Below, one piece after another: positions 1-8,110 of a stretch of DNA of 64,000 nucleotides. The notes beneath the pieces were generated by a model, which ran no database searches, was not told the origin of the DNA, and saw nothing but the letters and a program-made list of their open reading frames with translations. The stretch is from GCA-2684655 sp045105235 (lineage in GTDB: Bacteria; Planctomycetota; UBA1135; UBA2386). Within the stretch, counting starts at the first letter, position 1, and the number at the start of each line of letters is the position of its first letter. Both the position numbers and the translations under genes were made by a program. The stretch lies in NCBI GenBank assembly GCA_045105235.1, contig JBGCDH010000011.1, positions 62,001 to 126,000 on the forward strand. Reading direction: 5' to 3'.

Positions 1-676
1 GCCGCACCAGTTCGCGCACCATCGAATACCAAGGCGTCACCCAGCCAGGATCGCCGACGTGTGGCGTCCCCGGCAAACGCTCGACCGGCGGCGGCCCTTC
101 TTCTTGGTCGCAAACCGTGAAGCGCACCGAGGCGTCCCCGTCCGCACTCGGCTCCGGCGCCACAAAGACGAACACCTGGCCTCTCGCGCTGCAAAGGATC
201 GCGTTGGCGACGAGATCGCTGAGCAGACGGCGCAGCCTCGCTTGATCGCCCACGACCCGCCGCGGTGATTCGCGGTGCACAAAGCACCGCAGACGAACCT
301 GGTGTTCGTCGGCAGCAAACGCGTGGCGAGCAACCGCCGTTCGGGCAGCGGTGTGCAGATCGAACACATCGCGGTCAAGCTCGCACTCGCCCGACTGCAG
401 ATGCTCGATGTCGACGACCGCGTCGAGATTCGCCTGCAGCGCAGAGCAAACGTCGACGAGGCGCTCGCCCTTCTCGGCCTTGACGGCTTCGAGCTCGGCG
501 CGCATCTGACGGCAAAGCCGCTCGACGAAACGACGGTGCCGGCGCAGATTGGCCCGCAGCCGCTTCGGCTCGTCGGCCTTCTTCTTTTTGATCGAGACGC
601 TCACATAGCCGTCATCGAGATGCCGGACCACTCTGCTCAAACGTGATCCGGCGGTGCGCCCAAGCAGCGCTGACAT
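1..676 (-). CDS. Histidine-kinase-like protein with degenerate H-box (partial, C-terminus off the left edge)
   Basis: The gene is read on the minus strand from an ATG at 676 and runs open to the window edge, so about 225 N-terminal residues are visible. A basic coiled region (about 40-85) resembles a dimerisation/HisKA segment. Where a canonical kinase has MSHEIRTPL the protein reads LCRQMRAEL, so the phospho-acceptor histidine is replaced by Arg/Gln. Then come a GDQARLRRLLSDLVANAI stretch, matching the N-box of HATPase_c domains with its Asn kept, and part of the ATPase fold. The start lies 28 bases after the stop of the lipoprotein gene upstream, so the two may be co-transcribed. I infer a pseudo-kinase or a kinase phosphorylated elsewhere; the missing C-terminus could carry a receiver domain. 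No clear Shine-Dalgarno is visible. Confidence 0.7.
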   Translation of the reverse strand, partial: MSALLGRTAGSRLSRVVRHLDDGYVSVSIKKKKADEPKRLRANLRRHRRFVERLCRQMRAELEAVKAEKGERLVDVCSALQANLDAVVDIEHLQSGECELDRDVFDLHTAARTAVARHAFAADEHQVRLRCFVHRESPRRVVGDQARLRRLLSDLVANAILCSARGQVFVFVAPEPSADGDASVRFTVCDQEEGPPPVERLPGTPHVGDPGWVTPWYSMVRELVR

Positions 677-704
677 GGGCGCGTAATTGGGATCGACCCG
701 AGCG

Positions 705-1544
705 CTACAGGCCGCGCGCCCGTTCGCGCACGCTCTCGGACGGGTCCTCGCGCAGCCGCTGGGCCCACCCTGCAGGGATCTCAATGCCTTCTCTGAGCAC
801 GCCGTCGAGCGTTGCGAACCGAACAACGGCGTCGGCGTCGCGCAAGCCGGCCTCAAAGGAGTAGCCCCCAAAGCGCACGCGCTTCACCGAGATCATAGAA
901 ATGTGCAGACGGCGACGCGTTAGCGCGTCCGCCGACAGGGCTCGCTCCATCGGAGCCACAAACTCGTCCCGCCAATCGCTGGGAACGGGAGGCTCATAGG
1001 GGTAGTTCGGATCGAGTGCGCAGCCGCCATCAAGCCACTCAATGAAGACCTGAGCGCGAGCCTCCTTCTCTTCATCCGTCTGCTGCAGCGCTTCGGCATC
1101 GAGTTCTTCTCGCCGCTTCCGTGCCTCGAGGAGCTCTTCTTCGGAAAGCCGGCGGGGGATATCGAAGATCGAGCGCGAAGCCAACGCCGCCAAGAAGACG
1201 ACGGGCGTGAAGGCCGCGCGCGGCAGCAAGAAGCCCATCTCCGTGAAATACGCATGCTCGAAGTCGACGGCGTCGTCCTTCCATAGCACCATCGCATCGC
1301 CGAACGAGTCGTCGAGCACCTGGATCGGGTGAGCCACAACGACGTCGGCCACAATCGCCGCCAAGCCCATCGGCACCGTCAACGGCAGCATAGCGAGGAA
1401 CCAGCCTTCGCTATCGGGCACGACATACTCGTCGAACGCGTTCCAGACAGGTCGGTTGATCCTGTTGGACCACGCACAGCCCGACGACAGCGTCGCCAAG
1501 AAAAGCACGGAAGCTGTCGCCAGCGCTTTGGATCGCATGCTCAT
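705..1544 (-). CDS. Predicted lipoprotein, paralogue of the next gene
   Basis: A 279-residue protein with a signal peptide ending in the lipobox LSSGC, so probably a lipid-anchored envelope protein. The N-terminal half holds hydrophobic stretches around PLTVPMGLAAIVADVVVAHP that align by eye with the neighbouring lipoprotein (PLALPTGAFGLAADALIVHP), showing an old tandem duplication. The C-terminal half is charged and is unique to this copy. The start overlaps the stop of the upstream gene by four bases (ATGA), so the pair is translationally coupled. The hydrophobic core faintly resembles small YceK/YidQ-type lipoproteins, but that is weak. No enzymatic motif is visible and the function is unknown. 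Confidence 0.8.
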   Translation of the reverse strand: MSMRSKALATASVLFLATLSSGCAWSNRINRPVWNAFDEYVVPDSEGWFLAMLPLTVPMGLAAIVADVVVAHPIQVLDDSFGDAMVLWKDDAVDFEHAYFTEMGFLLPRAAFTPVVFLAALASRSIFDIPRRLSEEELLEARKRREELDAEALQQTDEEKEARAQVFIEWLDGGCALDPNYPYEPPVPSDWRDEFVAPMERALSADALTRRRLHISMISVKRVRFGGYSFEAGLRDADAVVRFATLDGVLREGIEIPAGWAQRLREDPSESVRERARGL

Positions 1545-1999
1545 CGCCCTGCCTCCGATTCGCTTTCGCTGGGCTCCGAAGGGTGATCGTCGACATCGAA
1601 GACGCTGCGAGCAAGCCAGTCCAACGAGAAGAACACCGGCGTGGCCACCGCCGACAGCGGCGTCAGCAGCACAGTGCGAAAGTCGACGCCCGCGTCAAAC
1701 TGCCAAAGGGCATCGACCGTGTCGAGCCAGGCATCGTCGATCTGCGCGATCGGATGAACGATCAGCGCATCGGCCGCGAGCCCGAACGCGCCTGTCGGCA
1801 AGGCAAGCGGAGCTGCCAGCCAGCGCCCGGTGTTGGTCGCCGGCGTCAAATGCTCATCGAGCACATTGAGCGTGAGTCGCCGATCGTGATTGCTCATCGC
1901 GCAGGACGCGGCCAGCACGCCGACCAGCAGCGGCACGAGCGCGCAGCGAAGCTTCACGGCGCGGCGAGTAAAAAGCGGAGGGGCCATGTGCGAGAACAT
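1541..1999 (-). CDS. Predicted lipoprotein, shorter paralogue
   Basis: A 152-residue protein with a basic n-region, a hydrophobic segment and the lipobox LAASC. It shares with the downstream gene the pattern SN(H/R)...LNVLDEHLTP, a PLALPTGAFGLAADALIVHPI segment and a DDAW/DDSF motif, so both descend from one gene. It lacks that neighbour's charged C-terminal extension. ATG codons at 1999 and 1987 are both possible; the second gives the more typical signal peptide. The gene ends 14 bases before the yqeY stop region begins on its upstream side. Function unknown. Confidence 0.75.
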   Translation of the reverse strand: MFSHMAPPLFTRRAVKLRCALVPLLVGVLAASCAMSNHDRRLTLNVLDEHLTPATNTGRWLAAPLALPTGAFGLAADALIVHPIAQIDDAWLDTVDALWQFDAGVDFRTVLLTPLSAVATPVFFSLDWLARSVFDVDDHPSEPSESESEAGR

Positions 2000-2012
2000 A
2001 GCCGAAGACGCG

Positions 2013-2453
2013 CTAGATGAGCCCCGAGAGAGCCGCCTGCACGGCTTTGCCGTCGGCGAGCCCTTTGTAGCGCCCCATCCACTCCTTCATAAAGCGGCCT
2101 TTGTCGCTCGGACCGGCGAAGCCAATCTCCTTCGCGAGTTCCTGGACCTTGGCAGCGACCTCTTCGGCCGACATCTGCTTGGGCAGATAAGCCTGGACGA
2201 GCTCGATCTCCACCTGCTCCTTGTCGGCAATCTCGTTGCGGTTGGCGGCCCGCGCCTGCTGCACGGTATCCGCTCGCATCTTGACGGCCTTTTGCAGCAC
2301 CGCAGCCTCCGCGTCGTCGGACAGCTCGCCCTCGACCTCGGCCTTCTTCTTGATGTCGCTGATCAACATGCGGATCACGGTGAGCTTGTCCTTCTCACCG
2401 GCCCGCATGGCGGCCTTCATGTCGGCCGTCAGCTTCTCGAGGTAGGTGCCCAT
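2013..2453 (-). CDS. yqeY: YqeY / GatB-YqeY domain protein
   Basis: A 146-residue protein of typical length for the YqeY family, which shares a helical fold with the C-terminal tRNA-sensing region of GatB (Asp/Glu-tRNA amidotransferase). The start (MGTYLEKLTADMKAAMRAGEK), the RMLISDIK segment, the EIELVQAYLPKQMS block and the final MKEWMGRYKGLADGKAVQAA are characteristic. Its ATG overlaps the gyrA stop by one base (TGATG), so translation is probably coupled to gyrA. The biochemical role of free-standing YqeY is not established; a tRNA-linked function is inferred from the fold. Confidence 0.9.
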   Translation of the reverse strand: MGTYLEKLTADMKAAMRAGEKDKLTVIRMLISDIKKKAEVEGELSDDAEAAVLQKAVKMRADTVQQARAANRNEIADKEQVEIELVQAYLPKQMSAEEVAAKVQELAKEIGFAGPSDKGRFMKEWMGRYKGLADGKAVQAALSGLI

Positions 2454-5080
2454 CAGCTGTCCTCCCCATCAGGCGCATCGCCATCCGGTGAATTGCCATC
2501 CGGTGAATTGCCTCCGGTAGGCCCCTCGCCGCCAGAGTCGCCACCGCCATCAGGACTCGGCGAATCGGAAGCATCCGGCGACGCCGGCGCATCTGGCTTG
2601 TCGCCGTCGGCAGCCGCCGATTCGAGGTCTGCATCCGGCTCTTCCTGCGGAATCCGCGCCACGCTGACCAGCTTGTCGCCGTCGCGCAACGAGATGCAGC
2701 GAACACCCTGGGTGTTGCGCCCAATGACGCTGATCCCACCAACAGACGTGCGCACGATCTGGCCGTCCTTGGTGATCATCATGACCTCGTCCTCTTCGGT
2801 CACGCTCAGCAGGTTGACCACCTTGCCGTTCCGCTCCGTGGCCCGGATGTCGATGATGCCCTTGCCGCCACGCGTCTGGGATCGGTAGTCCTCGACATTG
2901 GTGCGTTTGCCGTAGCCGTTTTCACAGATCGTCATCAGCGTGCCCGTGCCGTCGGTGACGACCATGTCGCAGACCGCGTCATCGGCATCGAGCTTGATGC
3001 CGCGCACGCCCACGGCACTGCGCCCCATCGAGCGCGCGCCGTCTTCGTCAAAGCGGATCGACATGCCGTTTTTGGTGCCGAGCACAACATGGTCGCCCTT
3101 CTTGAGAAGGTTGACGCCGACAAGCTCGTCACCCTCTTCGAGACCGAGCGCGATGATGCCGCCGGCGCGCGGGCGGCTGTAGAGCTTGAGCGCGCTCTTC
3201 TTGATCAACCCCTTGCGGGTCGCACTGATCAAGAAGCGGTCGTCGTCAAACTGGTTGACGCGCAGGATCTTGGTGATCGTCTCACCCTCCTGCGTCTCGA
3301 CCACGTTGATGAGCGCGCGGCCCTTCGCCGTCCGGCCGTAGCTCGGCAGCTCGTAGACCTTCTTCCAGTAGACGCGCCCGCGGTTCGTGAAGAACAGCAG
3401 ATAGTCGTGCGTCGACGCGACGAACAGGTCCCAAAGGAAGTCGCCTTCCTTGAACTCCGCGCCGCTGACGCCCTTGCCGCCGCGGCCCTGCGTTCGGTAC
3501 TGATCGAGCGCGGTGCGCTTGATGTAGCCCTGGTGCGTGACCGTCACGACCATCATCTCTTCCGGGATGAGGTCTTCGGCGACAAAGTTGCCGACCTCTT
3601 CGTCGCTGATCTCGGTGCGGCGTGCATCGCCGTAGGCCTCGACCATCTCGCGAAGGTCCTGACGCATCAGGCCAAACAGGACGTCGTTGTCGTTGAGGAT
3701 CGTCTTGTAGTAGTTGATCTTCTCGAGCACGTCCTTGTACTCCGACTCGAGACGCTCGATCTCCAGGCCGGTCAGCTGCGACAAGCGCATGCTGAGAATG
3801 GCGCGCGCCTGGATGTCGCTGAGCTCAAAACGCGCGATCAAGCGCACACGCGCTTCGTCGGAGTTGGCCGACGATTTGATGATCTCGATGACCTCATCGA
3901 TGTTCTGCACTGCGAGGCGCAAACCATCGAGAATGTGCAGTCGCTCTTCGGCCTTGCGCAGCAAGAAGCGCGTGCGGCGTCGGATGACGTCGATCCGGTG
4001 GTCGCGGTAGCACTCGAGCATCTGCTTGAAGCCGAGCGTGCGCGGACGGTTGTCGACGATCGCCAGGTTGATGATCGAGAACGTGCTCTGCAGCGGCGAC
4101 AGCTTGAACAGCTGGTTGACCGTGACGACCTCGTCGTCGACGGCCTTCTTGAGCTCGACCACCAAGCGCAGGCCCACGCGGTCGTTGGACTCATCGTTGA
4201 CGTCCGAGATCGTGTCGATCTGACCGCTCTTCACGAGGTATTTGATTCGCTCCAAGATCGTCGTCGTCTTGATCTGGAACGGCACCTGCGTGAAGACGAG
4301 CAGCTTGCGGCCCTTCTTCTCTTCGAGGTGGTGCTTGGCCCGACAGGTCACCATGCCGCGACCGCTCGCGTAGGCGTTCCGGATGCCGGAGCGGCCCATG
4401 ATGATGCCGCCGGTCGGGAAGTCCGGTCCCTGCACGGTCTCGAGCAGTTCGTCGAGCGTGATGTCCGGCTTGCTGTAGAGCTTGTCGAGCGCCGTCGCGA
4501 CTTCGCGCAGGTTGTGCGGCGCCAGGCTCGCGGCCATACCGACCGCAATACCGGTTGAACCGTTGCAGATCAGGTTCGGAAAGCGCGCCGGCAGCACGAC
4601 GGGCTGCATGCGCGTGCCGTCGTAGTTCTCGACGAGATCGACCGTCTCCTTGTCGAGGTCTTCGAGCAGGTGCGTAGCCGGGTGACCCAGCCGCGCCTCG
4701 GTGTATCGCATCGCGGCCGGCGGACTGCCGTCGATCGCACCGAAGTTGCCCTGGCTATCGACCAGCGGATAGCGCGTCGTAAACGGCTGCGCCATGCCGA
4801 CGAGGGTCGGGTAGACGACCGACTCACCGTGCGGGTGGTAGTTGCCGGACGTATCGCCACAGATCTTCGCACACTTACGGTGCTTGCCGCGCGGCCCCAG
4901 GTTGAGGTCGTTCATCGCGACCAGGACGCGTCGCTGGCTCGGCTTGAGACCGTCGCGCGCATCCGGCAGAGCGCGCGAGAGGATCACGCTCATCGAGTAG
5001 TTGAGATAACTCTCGCGCATCTCCCGCTCGAGCAGGAGGTCCTGGATGCGGCCGCCTTCGGGCGGTTTCGTGTCGGTCAT
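2453..5080 (-). CDS. gyrA: DNA gyrase subunit A
   Basis: An 875-residue protein with the whole GyrA architecture: an N-terminal winged-helix breakage-reunion domain with the catalytic tyrosine in MRYTEARL (Tyr126), tower and coiled-coil regions, then a beta-pinwheel C-terminal domain. A GyrA-box-like QGRGGKG is visible, and a second QTRGGKG occurs near the C-terminus. Together with GyrB (not in the window) it introduces negative supercoils. In the quinolone pocket Ser is kept at 87 (E. coli Ser83), but the position of E. coli Asp87 is Pro91. The last about 60 residues are an acidic D/S/P/G-rich tail containing a 15-base tandem duplication. It starts divergently from the CinA-like gene, with 92 bases between, where both promoters must lie. 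Confidence 0.97.
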   Translation of the reverse strand: MTDTKPPEGGRIQDLLLEREMRESYLNYSMSVILSRALPDARDGLKPSQRRVLVAMNDLNLGPRGKHRKCAKICGDTSGNYHPHGESVVYPTLVGMAQPFTTRYPLVDSQGNFGAIDGSPPAAMRYTEARLGHPATHLLEDLDKETVDLVENYDGTRMQPVVLPARFPNLICNGSTGIAVGMAASLAPHNLREVATALDKLYSKPDITLDELLETVQGPDFPTGGIIMGRSGIRNAYASGRGMVTCRAKHHLEEKKGRKLLVFTQVPFQIKTTTILERIKYLVKSGQIDTISDVNDESNDRVGLRLVVELKKAVDDEVVTVNQLFKLSPLQSTFSIINLAIVDNRPRTLGFKQMLECYRDHRIDVIRRRTRFLLRKAEERLHILDGLRLAVQNIDEVIEIIKSSANSDEARVRLIARFELSDIQARAILSMRLSQLTGLEIERLESEYKDVLEKINYYKTILNDNDVLFGLMRQDLREMVEAYGDARRTEISDEEVGNFVAEDLIPEEMMVVTVTHQGYIKRTALDQYRTQGRGGKGVSGAEFKEGDFLWDLFVASTHDYLLFFTNRGRVYWKKVYELPSYGRTAKGRALINVVETQEGETITKILRVNQFDDDRFLISATRKGLIKKSALKLYSRPRAGGIIALGLEEGDELVGVNLLKKGDHVVLGTKNGMSIRFDEDGARSMGRSAVGVRGIKLDADDAVCDMVVTDGTGTLMTICENGYGKRTNVEDYRSQTRGGKGIIDIRATERNGKVVNLLSVTEEDEVMMITKDGQIVRTSVGGISVIGRNTQGVRCISLRDGDKLVSVARIPQEEPDADLESAAADGDKPDAPASPDASDSPSPDGGGDSGGEGPTGGNSPDGNSPDGDAPDGEDS
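2481..2510. repeat. Two perfect 15-bp tandem copies inside gyrA
   Basis: CCATCCGGTGAATTG occurs twice back to back, followed by a degenerate third copy. In frame it encodes GNSPD repeats in the unstructured tail of GyrA. It belongs to the set of short in-frame duplications seen across the window. Confidence 0.9.
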
Positions 5081-5172
5081 ATGGGCGCGTTGCTCAGTCT
5101 TGGAACGGCTGCGGAAAAGCCCATTGTTCCGCCGCTTGGCTGCTGCTTCAACATCGCTGCCGAACCTGTACG

Positions 5173-6084
5173 ATGGTCTTGCCGACTGAGAGCAAGATTC
5201 TCGGGCCGGCGCCCTATCCGCCTACCACGCCACTCGCTGGAGCCCCACCTTTGTTCGACAAGAGCGTCATCATCCTGGTCGTATCCCGCGAGATCCTGGA
5301 GGGGTCCGTCGTGGACCGTAACGCAGCGTTCATCGCCAACCGGATTGACGACATCGGCTACCGGGTTCGCACCATCCAGGTATGCGACCGAGTGGAGGCC
5401 GAAATGGTGGCTACCATGAGCTGGGCACTTGGCCAAAAACCCACTTTCGTGCTCGTCACAGGCGGTATGGGGCCAAACTGGGACGACAACACTCGAGCCT
5501 GCCTGGCCAAGGCAGCGAGCCTCGAACTAGAAGAAAACCCTCAGGCTCGCGAGTATGTGCAAAACGCCTACCGCCGGCTGTTTGCCAAGCAGGTCGTGTC
5601 CCATCCGGACATGACAGATGCTCGATTGGGCATGGCGATGCTGCCCAAGGGCGCCCAGTGCTACGAAAATACGGTCGGTAGCGCGCCCGCCGTGCAGCTG
5701 AGCGTCGGCCCGACGACGGCGTTCCTGCTGCCGGGCGTGCCGGCAGAAATGCAGAGATTCTTTACGTCTCACGTCATGCCGGTCATGGCGGCGGCTGGGC
5801 CCGACACGGTGCGCGGCGAGCGTGCGGTCGACTACCACGGCCACGACGAGTCGTCGATCAGCCGCGTGCTGTCCGATATCTCCGCCAAGTATCCGGATCT
5901 AAGCATCCGCACCCGGGTGCAGGGCACGGAGATGTCGCGCACGATCCGGATCGTGCTGGTCGCCGAGCAGGACGACGCGGTCAAGCTCAACGAAGTGCTG
6001 GAGCAGGCCGAGCAAGACCTCCGCGACCGCCTTGGCCTGGAGCTCGACACCCCACCGACCGACGCATCACGCCTCGGCGACTAG
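5173..6084 (+). CDS. CinA-like / molybdopterin-binding (MoaB/Mog-fold) domain protein
   Basis: A 303-residue protein matching the N-terminal domain of CinA (COG1058). The core SVIILVVSREILEGSVVDRN (near residues 31-50) corresponds to the EIL.G...D.N start of that domain, TGGMGPNWDDNT (96-107) to the family's GG(L/M)GPT.DD.T substrate loop, and FLLPGVPAEM to the LPG.P.EM motif. The C-terminal nicotinamide-nucleotide amidohydrolase domain of full CinA is absent. Relatives handle ADP-ribose or NMN-type or molybdopterin substrates; which applies here cannot be told. It is divergent from gyrA and 35 bases upstream of mutY, possibly co-transcribed with it. ATG at 5173 is used; the first about 30 residues are not conserved. 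Confidence 0.85.
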   Translation: MVLPTESKILGPAPYPPTTPLAGAPPLFDKSVIILVVSREILEGSVVDRNAAFIANRIDDIGYRVRTIQVCDRVEAEMVATMSWALGQKPTFVLVTGGMGPNWDDNTRACLAKAASLELEENPQAREYVQNAYRRLFAKQVVSHPDMTDARLGMAMLPKGAQCYENTVGSAPAVQLSVGPTTAFLLPGVPAEMQRFFTSHVMPVMAAAGPDTVRGERAVDYHGHDESSISRVLSDISAKYPDLSIRTRVQGTEMSRTIRIVLVAEQDDAVKLNEVLEQAEQDLRDRLGLELDTPPTDASRLGD

Positions 6085-6119
6085 GCCTAAATCAAGCAAT
6101 AGAAACGGCTTAGCGAAAC

Positions 6120-7178
6120 GTGACCGCCACCAGCAGCTTCAGCCAACGGCTTCTGCACTGGTTTCGACAAGGCCACCGCGACTTGCCGTGGCGTCACACG
6201 ACCGACCCCTGGGCGATCTGGGTCAGCGAGATCATGCTGCAGCAGACTCGCGTGGAGACCGTGCGGGAGCCCTATCAGCGCTTCCTGCAGAGCTATCCAG
6301 ATCCGGCATCGCTTGCCGGCATAAGCGACGATGAGCTGATGCTCGCATGGCGCGGACTCGGCTACTACCGGCGCGCCCGCCTGCTGCGCGACGGCGCCCG
6401 CCGTGTCGTCGAGACCCACGGTGGAGTGGTGCCAGGAACCATCGCGGAGCTGCGCGAACTACCCGGAATTGGCCCCTACACGCTCGGAGCCGTTGGCTCG
6501 ATTGCCTTTGGGCACCCCGAACCCGCCGTCGACGGCAACGTCGAACGGGTCGCGTCTCGACATCGCGGCTTGGATGCGCCGATCGGCACGAGCCCGGCGC
6601 GCCGCGCGATCCGAGCAGTCGTCGTCGACTGGCTCGACGAAAAGAACGCCGGCGACTTCAACCAAGCCCTGATGGAGCTCGGCGCAACGGTCTGCACGCC
6701 CACTTCGCCGGGCTGTGGCGACTGCCCAGTCGCATCCGACTGCATCGCCAAGCGCGACCGCCGAACCGGCGAGCTACCCGTCAAAAAGGCGCAGCGAGCT
6801 GCCGTCGAGGTCACCGCACGCGTCTTGCTGGCGCTTCGGCACGGCAAGCGCGGCCAAGAGGCCCTTGGCTACCGCATTCCTGCCGATCAGCCCAACGCCG
6901 GCCAGATCGAGCTGCCCGGCCCCGGGGTGCTGGTCGACTGCGACCCGGACGATCTCGCCGAAACCGTTCAAAAACGCTTTTCGGCACGCCTCGAGACGGG
7001 CGCGACGGTCGCCGAGATCCGGCACGGGATCACCCATCATCGAATCACGCTGCATGCTCACATGGCCAAGTCCGTAGCCGAACGCGGCCGGCTGCGCTGG
7101 TTTACGCGCGATGGCGAGACCCCGTGGACGACGGTCTCGCGCAAGGTGTTTGCACAGACGAACGTGCTCGAGGCGTGA
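6120..7178 (+). CDS. mutY: Adenine DNA glycosylase
   Basis: A 352-residue glycosylase that removes adenine mispaired with 8-oxoguanine. With the GTG start at 6120, the catalytic residues fall at the same numbers as in E. coli MutY: Glu37 in SEIMLQQT and Asp138 in AVDGNV. The helix-hairpin-helix is LPGIGPYTLGAV. The four [4Fe-4S] cysteines are at 192, 199, 202 and 208 (C-x6-C-x2-C-x5-C). The C-terminal about 120 residues correspond to the NUDIX-like 8-oxoG recognition domain and are shorter and more divergent. The match in residue numbering supports the GTG start. Confidence 0.96.
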   Translation: MTATSSFSQRLLHWFRQGHRDLPWRHTTDPWAIWVSEIMLQQTRVETVREPYQRFLQSYPDPASLAGISDDELMLAWRGLGYYRRARLLRDGARRVVETHGGVVPGTIAELRELPGIGPYTLGAVGSIAFGHPEPAVDGNVERVASRHRGLDAPIGTSPARRAIRAVVVDWLDEKNAGDFNQALMELGATVCTPTSPGCGDCPVASDCIAKRDRRTGELPVKKAQRAAVEVTARVLLALRHGKRGQEALGYRIPADQPNAGQIELPGPGVLVDCDPDDLAETVQKRFSARLETGATVAEIRHGITHHRITLHAHMAKSVAERGRLRWFTRDGETPWTTVSRKVFAQTNVLEA

Positions 7179-7271
7179 GGCAAGTCGTGATCCGCCGAGC
7201 GCAGATCGCTACCCTCTCTGCCCTTTCGCACACCCCTTCCGCAACAAACACGCAAACACAAGGCAGCAACC

Positions 7272-8045
7272 ATGGGTCTGATGGATGGAAAGAACGTCGT
7301 CATCTTTGGCGTCGCCAACAAGCGCTCGATTGCCTGGGGCATTGCCCAGGCGCTGCAGCGCGAAGGCGCCAAACTGGCGTTCAGCTACCAAAACGACCGC
7401 ATGGCTGGCGCGCTGGAAAAGCTCGTCGCCGACATGCCGGAAAAGCCGTTTATGGCGCCCTGTGACGTCAGCGTCGACGGCGACATCGAACGCTTCTACG
7501 AGGCGCTCGGGAAGGAGTGGGACGGCATCGATGGGTTGGTCCACTCGATCGCCTTCGCCAAGCGCGAAGAGCTCGGCGGCAACTTCCGCGATACCACGTG
7601 GGACGGCTACGCCCTGGCACAGCAGGTCAGCGCCTGGTCGCTGATCGGCCTGACCAAGGGTGCCATGCCAATGATGGAAGGACGCGACGCTAGCGTGGTG
7701 TGCCTGAGCTACTACGGCGCCGAAAAGGTCGTCACCAACTACAACGTCATGGGCGTAGCCAAAGCCGCGCTCGAATCGTCGACGCGATACCTGGCCAATG
7801 ACGTCGGCCAACACGGCGTGCGCGTCAACGCGATCTCCGCCGGCCCCATCAAGACGGTCTCGGCGATGGGCGTTGGCGACTTCGGCACCCTGCTGGATTC
7901 CATGGCGCAAAAGGCGCCGCTGCGTCGCAACGTGGACCAAGCTGACGTTGGCAACACTGCCGCGTTCTTGCTGTCGTCGCTTAGCGGTGGCATCACCGGC
8001 CAGACGATCTACGTCGACGCGGGTTACAGCATTCTGGGTATCTAG
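7272..8045 (+). CDS. fabI: Enoyl-[acyl-carrier-protein] reductase (NADH)
   Basis: A 257-residue short-chain dehydrogenase of the FabI type, carrying out the last reduction of each fatty-acid elongation round. The N-terminal nucleotide-binding segment (VVIFGVANKRSIAWGIA) is the FabI form rather than the general TGxxxGIG. HSIAFA follows strand 4. Tyr157 and Lys164 form the catalytic Y-x6-K pair, with the second tyrosine of SYYGAEK ahead of it. The C-terminus GGITGQTIYVDAGYSILGI is typical. It stands alone, 94 bases after mutY, and ends convergent with the DUF1963-type gene; a hairpin lies between them. It is the expected target type for triclosan-like inhibitors. Confidence 0.96.
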   Translation: MGLMDGKNVVIFGVANKRSIAWGIAQALQREGAKLAFSYQNDRMAGALEKLVADMPEKPFMAPCDVSVDGDIERFYEALGKEWDGIDGLVHSIAFAKREELGGNFRDTTWDGYALAQQVSAWSLIGLTKGAMPMMEGRDASVVCLSYYGAEKVVTNYNVMGVAKAALESSTRYLANDVGQHGVRVNAISAGPIKTVSAMGVGDFGTLLDSMAQKAPLRRNVDQADVGNTAAFLLSSLSGGITGQTIYVDAGYSILGI

Positions 8046-8083
8046 AACCCTGGGATCTAGAGAACCAGAATAACTAGAATCTC

Positions 8084-8110
8084 GTGGCCGGCGCCGTTGG
8101 CGCTAGCCAC
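8084..8110. terminator. Hairpin between convergent fabI and DUF1963-type gene
   Basis: GTGGCCGGCGCC, loop GTT, then GGCGCTAGCCAC form a 12-bp stem with two imperfect positions. It overlaps the stop codon of the minus-strand gene. There is no T-run on either side, so it may be a bidirectional stabilising hairpin rather than a classical terminator. Confidence 0.4.

Noticed and set aside
3089..4558. 489-codon open frame opposite gyrA, and similar long antisense frames at 17453-18349, 27974-29716, 42571-43890, 44298-46433 and 46418-48430
   Set aside because: They mirror clear genes on the other strand and translate into low-complexity Arg/Leu/Asp/Val-rich sequence; high GC at third codon positions keeps antisense frames open.
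5173..6084. Full CinA (competence/damage-inducible protein with NMN deamidase)
   Set aside because: The C-terminal amidohydrolase domain is missing, so the gene symbol cinA was not given.
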